A stretch of DNA of 64,000 bases from Hyphodiscus hymeniophilus (taxonomy: Eukaryota > Ascomycota > Leotiomycetes > Helotiales > Hyphodiscaceae), in assembly GCA_016508695.1 (NCBI GenBank), contig VNKQ01000022.1, positions 141,280-205,279 on the forward strand, given 5' to 3'. Of the stretch, positions 1 through 13,600 are shown one piece after another. Under the pieces are notes generated by a model, which was not told where the DNA came from, made no database searches, and worked only from the letters and a program-made list of their open reading frames with translations. How positions within the stretch are numbered: the first letter of the stretch is position 1; every line of letters starts with the position of its first letter. The position numbers were made by a program, and so were the translations under genes.

Positions 1-597
1 GAAGACAATGACATTTGCTACGTAGGTGCCTAGTGGAAATTTGATAGGTGGGGAATAGTCGCATGTCGATCTCGCACGGTGTTATGAGAGGTTCTACTGA
101 GCCTTAAGCCCTATGAAGAAATTGCTGCATGAAAATAACTTCTGGAGGCAATCGATAGTATTCTTCATGGTTACGTGGTAATTATCATACTTAACTCTAC
201 TTGATTATGTCGTTGAGATGAAGCGATTGGGGAAACTATCCGATAAGCCTGAGATTACTTTGCCAAAATGGGATTATTTTACAAAGCCAATTCCCAACGA
301 ACTGTTGCAAAAATCGTTTGCCTCAAACAGTGAAAGTCATCAGAAGCAGTCTCTCTTGGACAAGTTTCACCGTTTACCTTAATCAAAGACAATGTCTGAT
401 TGGACATGACAGCCCCACTCTAGTATCACATGATCTGCGTCACATCTGTGGCTGTGCATTTCGCCCCTCCAAGTTTTGTTCTTTGGAGACAACAATCATT
501 TCCATCGATAGTCACTAACACAAACGCATCGTCGTGCCTCTGGATGCTCGAGCATAGCTATCCTTGAGCAACCCAAATTATCACAGCTGTCTACAGA
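1..597. other. Upstream region of VID27, no gene seen
   Basis: Ordinary base composition. Only short, unconvincing frames are open on either strand. The last part is presumably the promoter and 5' leader of the VID27 gene that starts at 598. I see no clear TATA box, RNA gene or repeat. Confidence 0.5.
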
Positions 598-3167
598 ATG
601 TTTGTCCTCAGAAATGGTATGTGATTCCTCCTATTATCCCCAAGTCCTTCGACCCCTCCATCGCGTCAACATCAGGCGCGACCTGGCATGCGAAGAAATT
701 GTTTGCGAAAACAAACTGACTCTCAATAGTTGGCAAGCTGATCTTCGGCGACACCTCAAAGGAATCCTTGATCGAGCTGCCACAAGGCCAACTTTACCTC
801 GTCCGACCACTCTCCCCGAAAGGCTACTCCGAACTCATCTTCAAAGACGCCGCGGCACAAATTCGACGAACTGGCCAAGACTACCAATACCAGCTTGTTG
901 TTCAGCGCGCATACGAAGAGGGCGAAGCAGAGCTCCTGGAAGATGAGGAGGCAGAGGATCCAGACATTGCTGCGTTGTCTGCCGAACGTGATGAGAAGAC
1001 TTTCCTGCTGGACGGAGAGCTGCATTTCAGATCGGAGATCAGAGAAGGCGGTGAGAAAGTGTTGGCTTGGAGAGACTTGAGCGGTGACGTTGGTGATCTC
1101 TACGAGTTCGTTTGCGATAATTCGGTCGATACCGCACAAGTGCAAGCTTTCGAGATAACTGCATTGAATTGCCAATACGAGCGAAAGTATCGCAAGAATT
1201 ACCAGACTGCGACCGAGCAAGAGCTTGCGGAGTTTGTCTTCGACAGCGACCAGCCTATACCCAGCGCGAGCCCTGCCCATAGCCCCGCGGCGCAATCCCC
1301 AACCAGCATGCCTTCAGTTCCTTCGGTTGCGTCGTCATCAGCGCTTCGAAACTCTGCCAACTCTGCTCTGAAGAGAGAGCGAACCCCTACGAAATCCAGA
1401 GCTCTAAAACCAGCTTTGGAGCGAGAGGACACTCCGACAGAAGCTCCGAAAGTTGCAACGCACCCTTCTGCGATCTCGACTCTCGCAGAGGAGACCGCAG
1501 AACTTCATCTCTTCGACTTCACGTCAGGAGCATTTATCATCCAAGATCCACTGGTTACTGCATCCGTTACCGAAATCGGCAAGTTCAGATATTGGTTACA
1601 GATAAGTGGTAAGGAGAGAGACTGGCTCGGCCAAGCTGTGATTGCAGACATCAACCCAGTCTTCAATTTCGAATTTCTATCCTTCATATTCAATGCATAC
1701 TCAGAAGATGGCTCGGCTTACTCGTGGCTACTTCGTTTCAGAGATCAAGACACAGTTGTGCGATTCCAGGAGGGTCTCATGCAAGCTTTGTGGGAACAAC
1801 TGAACGAGATGAAATGGAATAAGACAAAGGAAGACGACCGGGAGTATGTTTTGGAGGCTTTCCAGGATCTTACGATGGACGACGTACAACCGGAGGAGGA
1901 GGAAGAAGAAGAGGTTGAAGATGACGGGCAACGAAGTGAGCACTACGATAGCGACGAAGATGAGGATGATGTTGTGGTTCGTGACGACGATGGTAACGTC
2001 AATTCGCAACTGGCCGTAGGCTACAAGCATGACCGATCATTCGTGGTTCGAGGATCCAAGATCGGCGTTTTCAAGCACACACCTAACAACAATCTGGAGT
2101 TCTCGACGAACATCTCCAAAGTCGAAACCCCAGGTGGCAAGCTCTTCAGCCCTAAGAAGGTCATGTTGCATGCTGAAGACACGAATATGATCCTCCAGAA
2201 CGAAGCAGACCCCAACTCGCTGTATCGTATGGATCTGGAATATGGCAAGATCGTGGATGAATGGAAGGTCCATGACGATATCCAAGTCAATACCTTTGCT
2301 CCAGAGAGCAAATTCTCACAAATGACAGGAGAGCAGACTTTCCTTGGTCTTTCCCGCAATGCCCTATACCGCATCGATCCTCGTCTCGCAGGTAACAAGC
2401 TGGTGGACTCTGAACTCAAACAATACGCATCCAAGAATGATTTCTCTGCTGCAGCGACTACCGACAAAGGTCACATAGCTGTAGCGAGTAACAAAGGCGA
2501 TATCAGACTGTTCGACCGTCTAGGTATCAACGCTAAGACGCATATTCCTGCCCTTGGAGATCCCATTATTGGTCTTGATGTCAGTGCGGATGGTCGTTGG
2601 GTTCTCGCGACTTGCCGTACCTATCTGTTGCTCATCGACTCTCTCCAAAAGGAAGGCAAGAATGAAGGCAAACTCGGCTTCGAGAAGGCCTTTGGTAAAG
2701 ACTCAAAGCCACAACCTCGCCGTCTCGGTCTCACTCCTTCCCACGTGGCGCAATTCCAGCACGAAACCGGTGTTCCTCTGTCTTTTACTCCTGCTCGCTT
2801 CAACACTGGAGAAGGTCTTAACGAGACTTCCATTATCACTGCCACTGGTCCGTTTATCGTCACCTGGAATATGAAGAAGGTGTTGCGGGGTAGCAAGGAC
2901 TCTTACAGTATCAAGCGATATGCCGAAGAAGTCAAGGCAGATAACTTCAAATACGGCAGCGACAAGAACGTCATCGTTGCCCTGCCCAATGAGGTCAACA
3001 TGGTCGCGAAGCAATCCTTCAAGAAGCCTACGAGAGAGAGTATCGCCACGCCCGCGAATATTGGCCGGGGTAGTTTCGGCGGTCGACAGAGTGCCGGCAG
3101 AATCGGCACCCGGGAGAGCGGAAGATATAAGCTGGGCAAGGAGGATGTGGTCAATTCTCCCTATTAA
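598..3167 (+). CDS. VID27: VID27 family cytoplasmic protein
   Basis: Two exons, 598-616 and 730-3167, give 818 residues. The intron (617-729) has a GTATGT donor and an AATAG acceptor. Splicing restores the start MFVLRNVGKLIFGDTSKE, which fits the conserved start of VID27 proteins; the frame on its own appears to begin only at a TTG (768). The N-terminal half holds the VID27 N-terminal region, then a Ser/Pro/Thr-rich linker (about residues 180-260), a PH-like middle segment and an acidic Glu/Asp stretch (about 385-425). The C-terminal half (about 430-800) is the WD40-like VID27 beta-propeller, with segments such as GEQTFLGLSRNALYRIDPR and GLDVSADGRWVLATC. In yeast VID27 is a cytoplasmic protein linked to vacuole import and degradation of fructose-1,6-bisphosphatase; its molecular role is poorly defined. 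The gene is intact and is the only clear housekeeping gene here. Confidence 0.93.
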
Positions 3168-6100
3168 TCTGAAGCGGATTTTCGCCTTTGATCTAAACGA
3201 CATCATGATTCTATGCTGGCGTTTTGGGGATACGGATTCGGGCGAGATTGCTCGATGGGATTGAAGCAAGAGACGTGAGCTTTCGCAGGCGTGTTTTTTT
3301 TTTCTCCCTTGAACAGCGCGGGTTCATAAGTAGTGCAGCTGGAAATGTCGGCAACTTTGCACATCATGTATTTAGAAATCCTAATACCCCCATTTTCCTT
3401 CCATGATGCCTTTTTATTGGCTCGACGAAGTGACGAAGTCCCCGCCGTCGGATATCTAGTCTCGAGCGGATTGATGAAGAGCGTGGCTGCGTCCACCACC
3501 TATCCTTCTCCTCCGCAACATTTGCGCAACTTCTACATAACCTTCTCATCGGTTCCAAGGCCCACCACGTGCTCCTTTCATCTCCTCACTCATTCCCACC
3601 CATCCTTATCCTTATCAAATTCCCATCTATCTATTAACTAATCTGACTTATTACTGAGAGTCAGAGTCCAAAATTCCGAGCACCGACCCAGCAGCCGCTA
3701 ATCCTGACGCCCGGGGCCATTTATCATTCATCATTTCTGCAATGACAAAGTATCGATCCTCCACATACACTTTCTCTTCTGTGGCTCTTAGCCTGTCTGC
3801 CTTTGCAGTGACCGTAACAGTGATGGTGAAATAAGCCAAATCAATTATCCCGACGGCCGAGGAGGCCTTTGACGGTTTAGTCTTGTCTTGACTCTTGGAA
3901 GGAGTTTGACAGTGCAGCTTGACTTGGTTTGGTTTGGGGTAAAACCCGTCTTGAGCTCGAGAGGGCTCGAGGCTTTGTCATGTATTTTCGAGACTGATGG
4001 GATACCTTGGGGGGAATAAGATCATAAGATCAAATTGCGCTGGACTTTGAAGAGGTGAAGAGGAGATGGGTTTGGTAAGCTTCTAAATAAGGTTTCAGAT
4101 AATAAAATAAAAAAGATAACTAAGAGAGACATCTTTATATTCGTTCTGGAGACTGGAGACTGGAGAGACAGTGGTAGTCGCTATTCTCCTTGGACGGGAG
4201 GGGAGGCCTTTATAAGCTATGAGCCACAGTAACGTCAAGATCGACGACATCTTCAACACGTTTCATAAATCGAGGTGATTGGCTTTAGCCTTTTCGTTTG
4301 GTAGATTAACATCCTAACTTTTAAGAGATATTTCCCGTGACGCTTGCCAGTCACCGAATCGCCCTTGAAGGACATGGTGCGTTAGTGGTTGACGGGAAAC
4401 CGTATTGGGATCCTGCGCTCGCTGAAACGAACTTGTCGTTCGGGCTTGGGAGGGGAGGGGAGCTTGGGATCTCACGGACGTTGGGCGTGGGGTTTCGTTG
4501 TGGTTGAGGAGAAGACGGTAGTGTATGTTTGGATTATGGGGTGAGGATTAAACACCGTGTGCATGAAAAAACTCGGAGGTTTCGGTGGGATAGATAGTCG
4601 ATGTCTTACGGTAGGATCGTGTTGAAGGAGCAAAATCTGAAAGATACACAAAGAGATCATACAAGTAGCAATAATAAAAAGACTAATTTCTATCGATTTG
4701 TAAATTATAATACGGCTCCCCTATCTTATATATTTATATAACTCTAAAAGCTCTTTTTATTGTTTTTAGTTTTAAAGTCGCAGTTAAGAAAACTTTATTA
4801 TCGAAGTTATAACCAAAGCGTTTCCTGACAGGTTGTGCCAATCAAGATTCAAGGGTGTGGGATTTCTCCATAGGCTGCCACAGGTAGTGAGCACAACCGT
4901 TATTGTTCGTGATGAGAGTTGGGAATGTAGCAGCGAATCAAAGCAAATCAAGCATCTTCCGAGGCCCTGACAGCTCGATGCCTGTCTCCTACTCTACAAC
5001 CACGTGCCCGAGTCAAAGCAAAGCAATTGCTTCTATGATCCTGATTCCCGATCTCTCAGATGTAACGAAATCATTTACCCTATTAACGCTCTGGCGATGT
5101 CAAGGATTTCTACCATCATTGTTCACGAATCGTTTTGTTTCGAAATCTTCAAGAGTCTGGCTATGGGTCCCACGAATCACTTGTGAAGCTCTGAAGCTGC
5201 TTCAGCGGATTTAATAGTCATGCCGTAGATCTGCATAGGACTGGGATCCATATCATGCATGTAGTGGGGACAAGGCTCTAGGATTTTCAACCCGGCTTAG
5301 CTTTTGAAGGGTTATCTGGCGATGGATAACCGGCCCCCACCCTGAGCTGCCCGATGCGTACCAGACTGCCGTAGCATTTTGGTTTATTGCTCTCATGCGC
5401 TCGTACCTAAGCTTTCTTACCAGCCCTCGCTAGCCTAAAACGCACTAGACCATCTAAAGCCCGGACTGTATCTTCAATCCTGATTCCTGTAACACAGATA
5501 TACTTAGAAAGTGTCACCTAACCGGGAGCTAGCAATGGCTAGAGGAAGAAATATTTAGGATATGTAATATCCAACGATAGCTACTCTCTACCGAATCTGC
5601 AAAGTATTAACGTTTTACCTTACTACTCATAGCGTCTCGCTTCGTATAGGCGAGGCTTACTAGGTACGTTAGGTAGCGTACTAATAGAAGTTCGCCTCCG
5701 TGCACTGTTTGGTAAGCTATATTTTCCCAATTATTAGCTTGCTAACGCAACTTTTACTAGGACATCACTAGTATTGTCCCTAGGTAGTCGGGAATTAACA
5801 CAAGACTAGTGATAAAATTCCCGAATTATTTAGTTGTCATATATAGAGGACTTGTCTCTACTAGCAATAAACGTTTAAAAATATATTCTTCCCACCTCGA
5901 GAACTTTAAAGTCAACATAGCATGGCTATAAGAGATAATTTTCTTGAATTAGAGATTATTACTCGAATGTTATAAACAAGTAATGGCTTTTCATCTATTA
6001 GACGAAGTTTCTTCCCTTTGCTTTGAAATCCGCGCTGGCAGAAAAGTCTTTAATGACGTGATACTGTACATGAAATTGAGGAGGCGCAGCTAGGAATTCA

Positions 6101-6331
6101 GGATGAGCTGTGGTAGACGGAACGAATCAACAATCTTAGAGATCGAAGGAATGAGAATGCCAAGTACTGGCTTGCTTTGAACTTTGAAGCATTGGTTTGA
6201 TTCTCTAACGAGATTTGCGATATGATGAGGCTCAGCTGGATCCTGCTAAGAACGGTCTATAAGTTCGTGCCACTGGCAACAAAACTCTCGGAAAGCGTCC
6301 TTCTTTACTTGAGATTGGAATCACCAACAAA
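3168..6331. other. Intergenic stretch, no supported gene
   Basis: About 3.2 kb without a convincing coding frame. 3,168-4,600 has normal composition with pyrimidine-rich tracts. 4,660-4,800 and 5,480-5,990 are AT-rich and resemble old RIP-mutated sequence, but I could not match them to the repeats of the main AT-rich block. No tRNA or terminal inverted repeats were seen. Confidence 0.45.
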
Positions 6332-7617
6332 ATGCTAGTCCAAATCGCCTCATTCATACTTCTAGCTGCATCGGTACGAGGCCAAGACGTACCTACTGCC
6401 TTTGCTAGCAATACCAATACATGCGATCCTCCATTCGTCACAGACTGTCTAGCTCTCCGCGCGCGACTACAGGACGCCGGCAACGCAACGTTCCAGATAC
6501 TCCACGATACTTGGACGCCAATCAATTCCTATGCCGACTGTGCACTTTCAGTCCTCTGGCCGCAGAACATTGGGGAAGGGTGACTATCACCAACCTATGG
6601 CATGGCGGCCGATACTCTCGATGTCATGATGGAATATGGCATGGACGACGATGTGATATCAGGGGTGCTCGCCCGCACTGATATGGGTTCGGATGAGCAG
6701 CTGGTTTATTGGGCTTTGACAGCAGCATATGTTGACAATGGTAAGTTGCTTAATTCTGATGAAAGGCTATTCGTGGCTTGTTGATCAATGTCATCTACCC
6801 ATACGTATACTAAATTTTTGATTGTAGACTCATGGCAAGCTGGCTTCGAATCCTGCCAGAGCGGAGCTCAAACCTCCTTCACTGAAGCACCTGGTGCCGC
6901 CCTGGACATACCTGTGGTTCCAGACGCTTCATCAGTGGATGACTTTAATGCTGCCTTGAATCCAGCGCAGCCTCGCTCAAGCTTTGTCGAATCGTCCGAG
7001 GAAGGAACTCTTGCTCGAAGGGTGGTCACCGGGCAGCCAACCTGCAACCGAGTCTACCAAAACTTTGGGACAGACTTCCATTACAGATGCTATTGTGACA
7101 ATCGCCAGTATGATCTCTTTTGCGATTATATCACCTCAGCAGCCGCTACTCCGTGGACCGAAAGCGCACGCCAAGCTGCAATCACGGGCATCTCTGTTTC
7201 TGTGGGTCAGATGTGGACTCAAACACAATAGCTCCAGGCTCGGCATACAACTCCAACCCACTCGGTGCAGTGCTTTACACGGGTGGCTGTGGAGATTCTG
7301 ATCCCATACACGTCCCTGATGCGGATGGTAATGAATGCTGTACTTACCTGCTATACGCTTTCTGCGCGCCTTCGCAAGGCCCAACGGGTCAAGGTAATTT
7401 TGTGAGTGGATATGGAATGTGCCAGCCTTCTTATACACACTTGTATACGTATAGCGTCAACTCAGCTTTCAAGGAGTATCCCGGTGGAGGGCCTGGACCA
7501 AGTAATCCAAAGACTCCAAAGACCAGGCCAACGGTCGAAAGGCTCCCGGGTGAGCTCTGAGGCTCAGTTGATGAATGCAAAATTCCTCACATTACAGCCG
7601 CTGTTGTATCAGCTTGA
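6332..7617 (+). pseudogene. Decayed gene for a secreted Cys-containing protein of unknown function
   Basis: The start gives a clear signal peptide (MLVQIASFILLAASVRG, cleavage before QD). The mature part has spaced cysteines (NTCDPPFVTDC, FESCQ, QPTCNRVYQNF, YRCYCD, GGCGD, NECC, FCAPS). An intron at 6,741-6,827 has a GTAAGT donor, a TACTAAA branch site and a TTGTAG acceptor, and it joins the frames correctly. Two lesions break the gene. An in-frame TGA at 6,581 lies where homologous-looking reading continues on both sides, consistent with TGG to TGA. A frameshift near 7,190-7,225 is needed to move from ISVSVG to DSNTIAPGSAYN. A second intron at 7,550-7,597 may lead to a stop at 7,615; without it the stop is at 7,558. 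I do not recognise the family. A protein-like frame also runs on at 7,600-7,825, but its link to this gene is unclear. Confidence 0.6.
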
Positions 7618-8272
7618 GACGGTTGGGGTCATGGCCAGCTCTGTTCTTGATGAGATGGACGTTAAGAGTAAAGTGATTAGTAGCAAGTGCTTTGAGGAGT
7701 CGGAGGCCCTCAAGCTAGAGTTGCGGGAGGGAAATCCTAGTCCGGTTTGGTCTTGGTCCAAGCACGACACAATCGACAAGGCTTATCAGGACTGTCGCTT
7801 TCGGGAATGGGTTCAATCAATGTAGTACAATGATAACTTGATCGACTGCCATGACACATACGTGTTGGCGAGGCGATGTTTAGGGCATGGAGCATTGCGC
7901 TTGTGGTGGATGGTTTTGCTTCCGATCTTTGTCCTGTTTTCTTCTGCTTGTGATCAGAGGGAAGTGTCCTGCAACTGATAATCGCGACGATGCTCAACAG
8001 TAACTGCTGAGGTGGTCATTGCTATTTAGTATTCATTGGGTTTGGGGGATGGCCAGTTGATTTTGACATTGGGATTCTTATGAAAGTTGATTTATGATGA
8101 TAGACAAGAGCATCACTACCCAAGGCTACATGGAACACTCTGTCAATTGTCATTTTCATCCTCTTTGGCTTTCTCTTCCCTCCTGCTCCCGTTGTCTCCT
8201 TCAGTTGCGTCCTGCCACTACCTCTCTTTACTAGCACTCTCTGTCATGATACCCTGTGTGGCCTTGCTCACT
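7618..8272. other. Region between the secreted-protein relic and P1
   Basis: 7,600-7,825 keeps an open frame on the plus strand ending in REWVQSM, perhaps a tail of the upstream relic or another gene remnant. The rest is presumably the 3' untranslated region of the minus-strand gene P1. No other feature seen. Confidence 0.35.
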
Positions 8273-10658
8273 TTAATGGCTCCTCGTGTACCATTCCTTG
8301 AACAAATCCTCCTTGTCCTTAATCAACTCATCACGCTCATTCACATCAAGAGAGCCGTTGTCAAAGGAATCCCAGATCTCATCCAGATCTAAATTTAATC
8401 TGCGTTTGAAGTCATCATCGTCGCTTTGCTCGGATTTATGACGGGAGGATCTCGAGCGTGATCTGAGGTGGCGAGAGGCATGGTCGCGACCGTCTGGGGA
8501 GTGATGGTGTCTCTGGGAACGGGAACGTCGCTGTGAGTGACTGCGTGCTCGTGGATTTCGTCCTGGGGAATTCGGAGGCGAGTGTTCCAGAGAGGCAGGA
8601 AGCTGTTGCAGAGTCGCACGAATGGGTTCAACTGGGGATCCGAAGTGTGGACCGGATGCGGACTGTGGATATGAGTAGCCTTGCTGAGCTGCAGACCCGG
8701 CAGTTACAATCTGATATGGAGGCTGTGGATACTGAGTCGCAGGATTGTAGCTTGGAGAAGCTTGGTAATCGTCGTGGATTGCGCCCAGAGAATGGGATTG
8801 ATGAGCTGGCATATTCCAGTGCTCGGTTCTACAGGGTAGTCAGTACCTACTTTGCGGGATTGATTGGAAATTCTACCTGTCAATAGGAACAGACAATTTT
8901 TGCACAGAGTTAGATGGGGGAAGGTTGAGATTTGCCTGGAAAGATTCACCTCCTGGACGAACCAGTGATGGACCAGTGCGAAGACTCAAGCTCGGTGTGC
9001 CAACACTCATTCCAATATTCGCGATAGAAGAGGGTGCAACTGGCGATATGGAGCTTGAAGCCGAGTTGTTCAATACCATGCCGGCAATCGATGGGTACAG
9101 CACTGGATTCGAGTTCCACGATGATTGGGACTGCGGTACCCAGTCATTCAGGTTCATAGAGGCGAGTGATGGGTATAAGACTGGATCAGGGGCCCACGCT
9201 GGTTGGGATGGCACAGTGTTGTGTGTCGACCGGAGATGTTCGATCGACGCTGGATGCTCAAGCGCGGACTCACTTTTTATGCCAACACTTGCTTGAGCCT
9301 CTTGAGTATAGACTGACCTGTTGCTGTAAGTTTTTGGCTGAAGTAAGGGGACACGGGAGACGTACCTTTGAGTATCTTTTGCTGTGCGAGACTTAGCCAG
9401 TTCGGATTCTCGCAGATGAATGTCATGTTCTCGGTGAGCTAACTGGGATGACATTTCCTGCAATTCAGATCGGCGCAAAGTGGTAGCAGACAGTTCCACT
9501 TCGCGCTGTTGTATCTTACGCTGTTGTTCATCTAGCTCGGCTGCCTTCTGAGCCACCTCTGCGCGGGCTTCTGCGATCCTTGATTGAACATCGTTGGCGA
9601 TCGCCACCTCTCTTTCCTTGAGAGCACGCTCTCTCCCTGCTATGTCTGCTGATGCCCTCACTAGGTCGTCGCGGATGTTCTGGAACTCTTTCTCGCGTGT
9701 GTTCGAGCGTGGGTCGATTCGAGCATCTGTTCCGGTCAGACGCTCCCCGTTACTTCGACGATGGTCCTCCATTGATGGAAGATGACATTGTCTTTCGTCC
9801 TCCTGAGCGACCCTAGCCTGCATTTGTTGACGAAGTTGTTCTAGTCCTTGACGTTCCCGGCCGATCGTATCAAGCTCACGCTGTTTATTCTCTGCCAACT
9901 GTCGATCAGCTTCCTTTTTATCGTTGCCTGCATTGTCACACGATTTCCTCTCTGGCAGTTGACGTGCCTCGTGTCGCAGCTCCCGGGCACTGACATTCGA
10001 CTCCAGTGCGAAGGAACCTGGCATTGACAAAGCCTGGAGGGGATCGCCTGTTGTATTCCAAGCAGAGGAACCACTTGCATCACTTTGAGGGACTTCTACC
10101 GCTTCCGTAGTCGTTGCTGGGCTGGCACATAAACTCTTAGATTAGATCGTCAGATAAAGGGCCTGTACTTACACAGTTGACCGGGAGTTGGATGTGGTGG
10201 GTGTTTTGTCCCGAAGACATTTCACGACCTGGAAAGCGATCTTGGTGTGCAAGAGAGTTGTAATTCGATCTCCCCTATCATTCTTGAGACCTTGGAGGAT
10301 GTTATAGCTTCCAAACCCAATCTTGGGGTAAGCCCACGAAAAATCATAGCCATCTAGCGATTTTAGAAGAACATGCCGACCCTGAGAACCCTTTGCTGCG
10401 ATATGAGCCAGCAAGCCGGGGTCATCGCATATTTCCGAGATTGCTTTCTTTGCTTCTGTGGTCCAAATGGAATGGCTACTCGAATAGAATTGGTGGTGGA
10501 TATACTTTCCAAATATCAACTGGATTGGGTCAGAGAGGGCAGGATATACGTAGAAGGGAAGGATTTGGAAGTGGGGAGCGCAGGGGGATGAATGCTGATC
10601 GGGAACAGCTTACAATATTATCCGGGTCGTTATTGCTAATAAGAGCTGGCGGGTCCAT
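8273..10658 (-). CDS. Family P protein P1: N-terminal domain, coiled coil, RS-rich C-terminus (unknown function)
   Basis: My model has four exons on the minus strand: 10,658-10,614, 10,519-10,173, 10,121-8,877 and 8,828-8,273. All phases agree and give 730 residues. Exon 1 encodes MDPPALISNN..DPDNI. Exon 2 begins LIFGKYIHHQF and holds the domain I call PN (about residues 16-115), with W..EAKKA and YDFSWAYPKIGFG. A long Glu/Gln/Arg-rich coiled coil follows (about 199-379). Next come two imperfect repeats around NPVLYPS (about 438-484), Pro/Gln/Tyr-rich sequence, Arg-Ser dipeptides, and a C-terminal motif LDLDEIWDSFDNGSLDVNE..KEDLF. A possible 42-bp intron at the end of the coil would shorten the protein by 14 residues. 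It pairs with P2 (18,014), sharing the first-intron position and both end motifs. I do not recognise a named family. The RS stretches hint at nuclear location, which is inference. Confidence 0.75.
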
Positions 10659-13600
10659 CTTGAATTGCTGAAAGTCCAACGGTGGGAAGAGCTTGGTCGG
10701 AGGAGTATGATAGTGTGGACAGATACTGGACTATAAGTCTTCTTGTACTTCCAGATTCAGCACCAGACCAGGAACTAGACTGTAAAGATAGTAGAAGTAG
10801 CTGGCATCTACCGACTCATGAAAATGTGGTGAGTGATGGTGGTCTAAGTGCAGTTATTTCAGTGAACGTTACCGGCAATGGTGTTTCCCGGAGGCTGGAC
10901 GCATACTTTGGTATTGGATGATCATTTGAGCTCGAGGAATGACGGCCTCTAGTTGCTCACCATCCTGGGCTTACGTTTGATAATTCTTCATCACTTGAGG
11001 CAAAACCGGGGTCTTCTACAAATCAACTACTGGTGTTTGAATGACCTTAGCTGCTCGGCTTGGTGCATTAGAGGGTGAAAGTGGTTGTCGGTGTTGTCAC
11101 CACTTAAATCTCTGGGACCTAATAAATATCAAAGTTTTATATTGTAAACCCAGGGGTAAATTGACCAACTGGCCAGGTGATAGGCTGGCCACACCAAATT
11201 TCTATGGAGACTTTTTATATCCCTAGCTTCCTTGAACCGTTTTTGATAAGATCTTGTATGACCATCCTATGCTAGTAAAACTTCGAATCCCCCCGTAACC
11301 CCTTTCCAAACATCCCTGCCCTCCTCTTGGCGAGCGAGGATTAGGTAGTGTCCACCACGTGCAAGTGGATCCATGTTTGCAATACGAGTATATGGGGTGA
11401 GCTAAAACTTTAAGTTAACGACGTTCCTGAGCAAGATTATCCAAGAAGTGCTTGCATTGCCTCAAACTCCTGTTGCTTTACATTTCCCCCTCGCTTTGAG
11501 ATTCAGGTCTATCAGAATGAGGCATGTACACGTTTTCTTGTGACGGGGAACCGCCTCGGGCGACTGCAGCCCACGTCCATCCGTATCCGCACCCTAGTAA
11601 GAGCGATATTAGTAGATGATCTACAAGTCAGTAAACGGTTTGTCTTGCGTCAAGGTACCAAGTCAACTATTTACTCCGTCCGGTGGCTTGGACACGGAAA
11701 GGTTTGCAGTCATAGCGCAATAGCCCGCATATACGGAGTAATATAGCGATAATTTGATAACCCCTACGCTGCGACAAATGGCACGTCTGAGGGTGGCCTC
11801 AGGTACAGTGGTAAGGGTGCCTGGCGAAGCCTTAACCGAGGGGCTAGTAGAGGCTCTCGGCTAATCAGAGATCTTGGCTTCCAGGTTTTCTCGACTTACT
11901 ACACATCTAGATCTAAACATGCTATTTCGTCGCAGCGTGGGATAACACACATTGTGCCTACACAGGATGTCTTTCTCGCCTTTCCAATCATTATCCTCAC
12001 CGTCGCATACACAGATGACAGTCCTCCACCACCCATCGATGTCCTGAACCAACGGCGCACGGCATTCCTTAGACGCGAAGAGCAGGTGTAAGAGTATGAG
12101 TAAGTCAGAATCCAGTGTCCAACTCCAAAAGCCTACCAACCAATACAGATACGGAACATATAAATGGCCTTGATGGTGGGGTTGTGCGGTTGAGTATGGA
12201 GTTAAGGGCATACCGCGCGATCGAAGCGTAGGTCAAGGGCGAAGAATGTACCCCTATTAGGTACGCACGCTGACTTCTATCAGTGGTTACAGGTTCTCGA
12301 TCTCCCAATCCGAACTCCCTCCAGCTACGTCCTCTGATATACAAGCATTGCATTCAACGGCACTGGGCCGGTGAAGGACGATGTAAGACAATACCATCGC
12401 TACAGCAATACGAACTGCCAAGTACCCATACAAGTCCACAACAATCGAGGCTAGCGATACAGTGAAGCATGGTGAAGATTGGGTAGCCACAGCGACCTGA
12501 ATCATTACCATGGTTTCACCGGCGGAGAATCCCACGATGCCATATTGTCAAGGAGAGCTTGGAAGAGAGGGATATTATCATATTCTGGATAATCCAGGAC
12601 CCAGTCATGTACGCAAGCCAGCAGGTGCGGAAGACAGAGGCGGATGCGCGAGACGAAGTCGTGTGCGCAAGATAAGGGCAGTTGTGGATAGATGGTAAAG
12701 ATTCAGTCGGTGAAGTGCAGGAAAAGGCGACAAGGATGTGGTTCATGAGAATCAGATATACATGTGGGGCTTCGGGTTTGCTGAGGTGTCAAGAAGAGAT
12801 GATACAAAGCGGGCAATAGCGGACAATAGCTTAAGGTTAGCTGAAGCCGTGGCAACGGCGGAAGGAGAATGATACCATCAATGATTTTGGATCTTTCATG
12901 GCGTCAATGTGAGGTCGGCACACTTAGGTAAAAGGTGACCTCGAGGAGCAAGCCTTCAATGAAATGGTTTCCAGGCAAACTCACGAGATTCTTCCATTAC
13001 TCGGGAACCATCCGTGCAAGTCCGCAAATCCGCATCACAGATACCCCCTCTCATATCGCGGGCACAAGTCCAGCGGCTTTTTCCAACCGAAATCAAAGGC
13101 TTCACAACACTGTCCCGGCCTTGACAGACTCTCCTCTCCTCCACTCGAACTCCGATCAATTTCCATCATGCGCATTCAGCAGAAAGCGACTCCGGTACAT
13201 CCAAGCAGGATATAAAAAGCAATTGACCTGGCAGAGTTCACTTTGGCTGGAAAGCGCATTATGCATCTCAGTCTCTCGCCGCGCCGACACTCTCCTTCAT
13301 ACTCTCATTATAACCTCCAGACTCCAACAAGAGTCACAGCAGCGACGGATCCTAACAAGGTCCATACCAAGTCGGTGGTCAGGCTCGTTAGCCTGTCGCT
13401 CAATCGAGAGCAAATCTCACTTCATACAAAGTTCGTGCTGATAATGTTATGGCAGGCAAGGTTGACAGTGATGGAGAGATGTTATATTAAGGTAGCTTGA
13501 GGCTCTTGGGGTCAGGCAATACATCAAGCATCAAACTTCACAGATACGGTTCGACAAATGGAGTCGATATTACACCTACCCAGTCAGAGAGCTGAGTCTG

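Noticed and set aside
756..2896. Minus-strand and alternate-frame ORFs across VID27
   Set aside because: They are shadows of the 818-residue VID27 frame.
11770..11850. tRNA-like segment (GGTGGCCTCAGGTACAGTGG)
   Set aside because: No acceptor stem pairing and no proper B box could be drawn.
12935..13500. Plus-strand coding gene
   Set aside because: The open frames overlap each other with no family-like composition, no clear introns and no recognisable motif.
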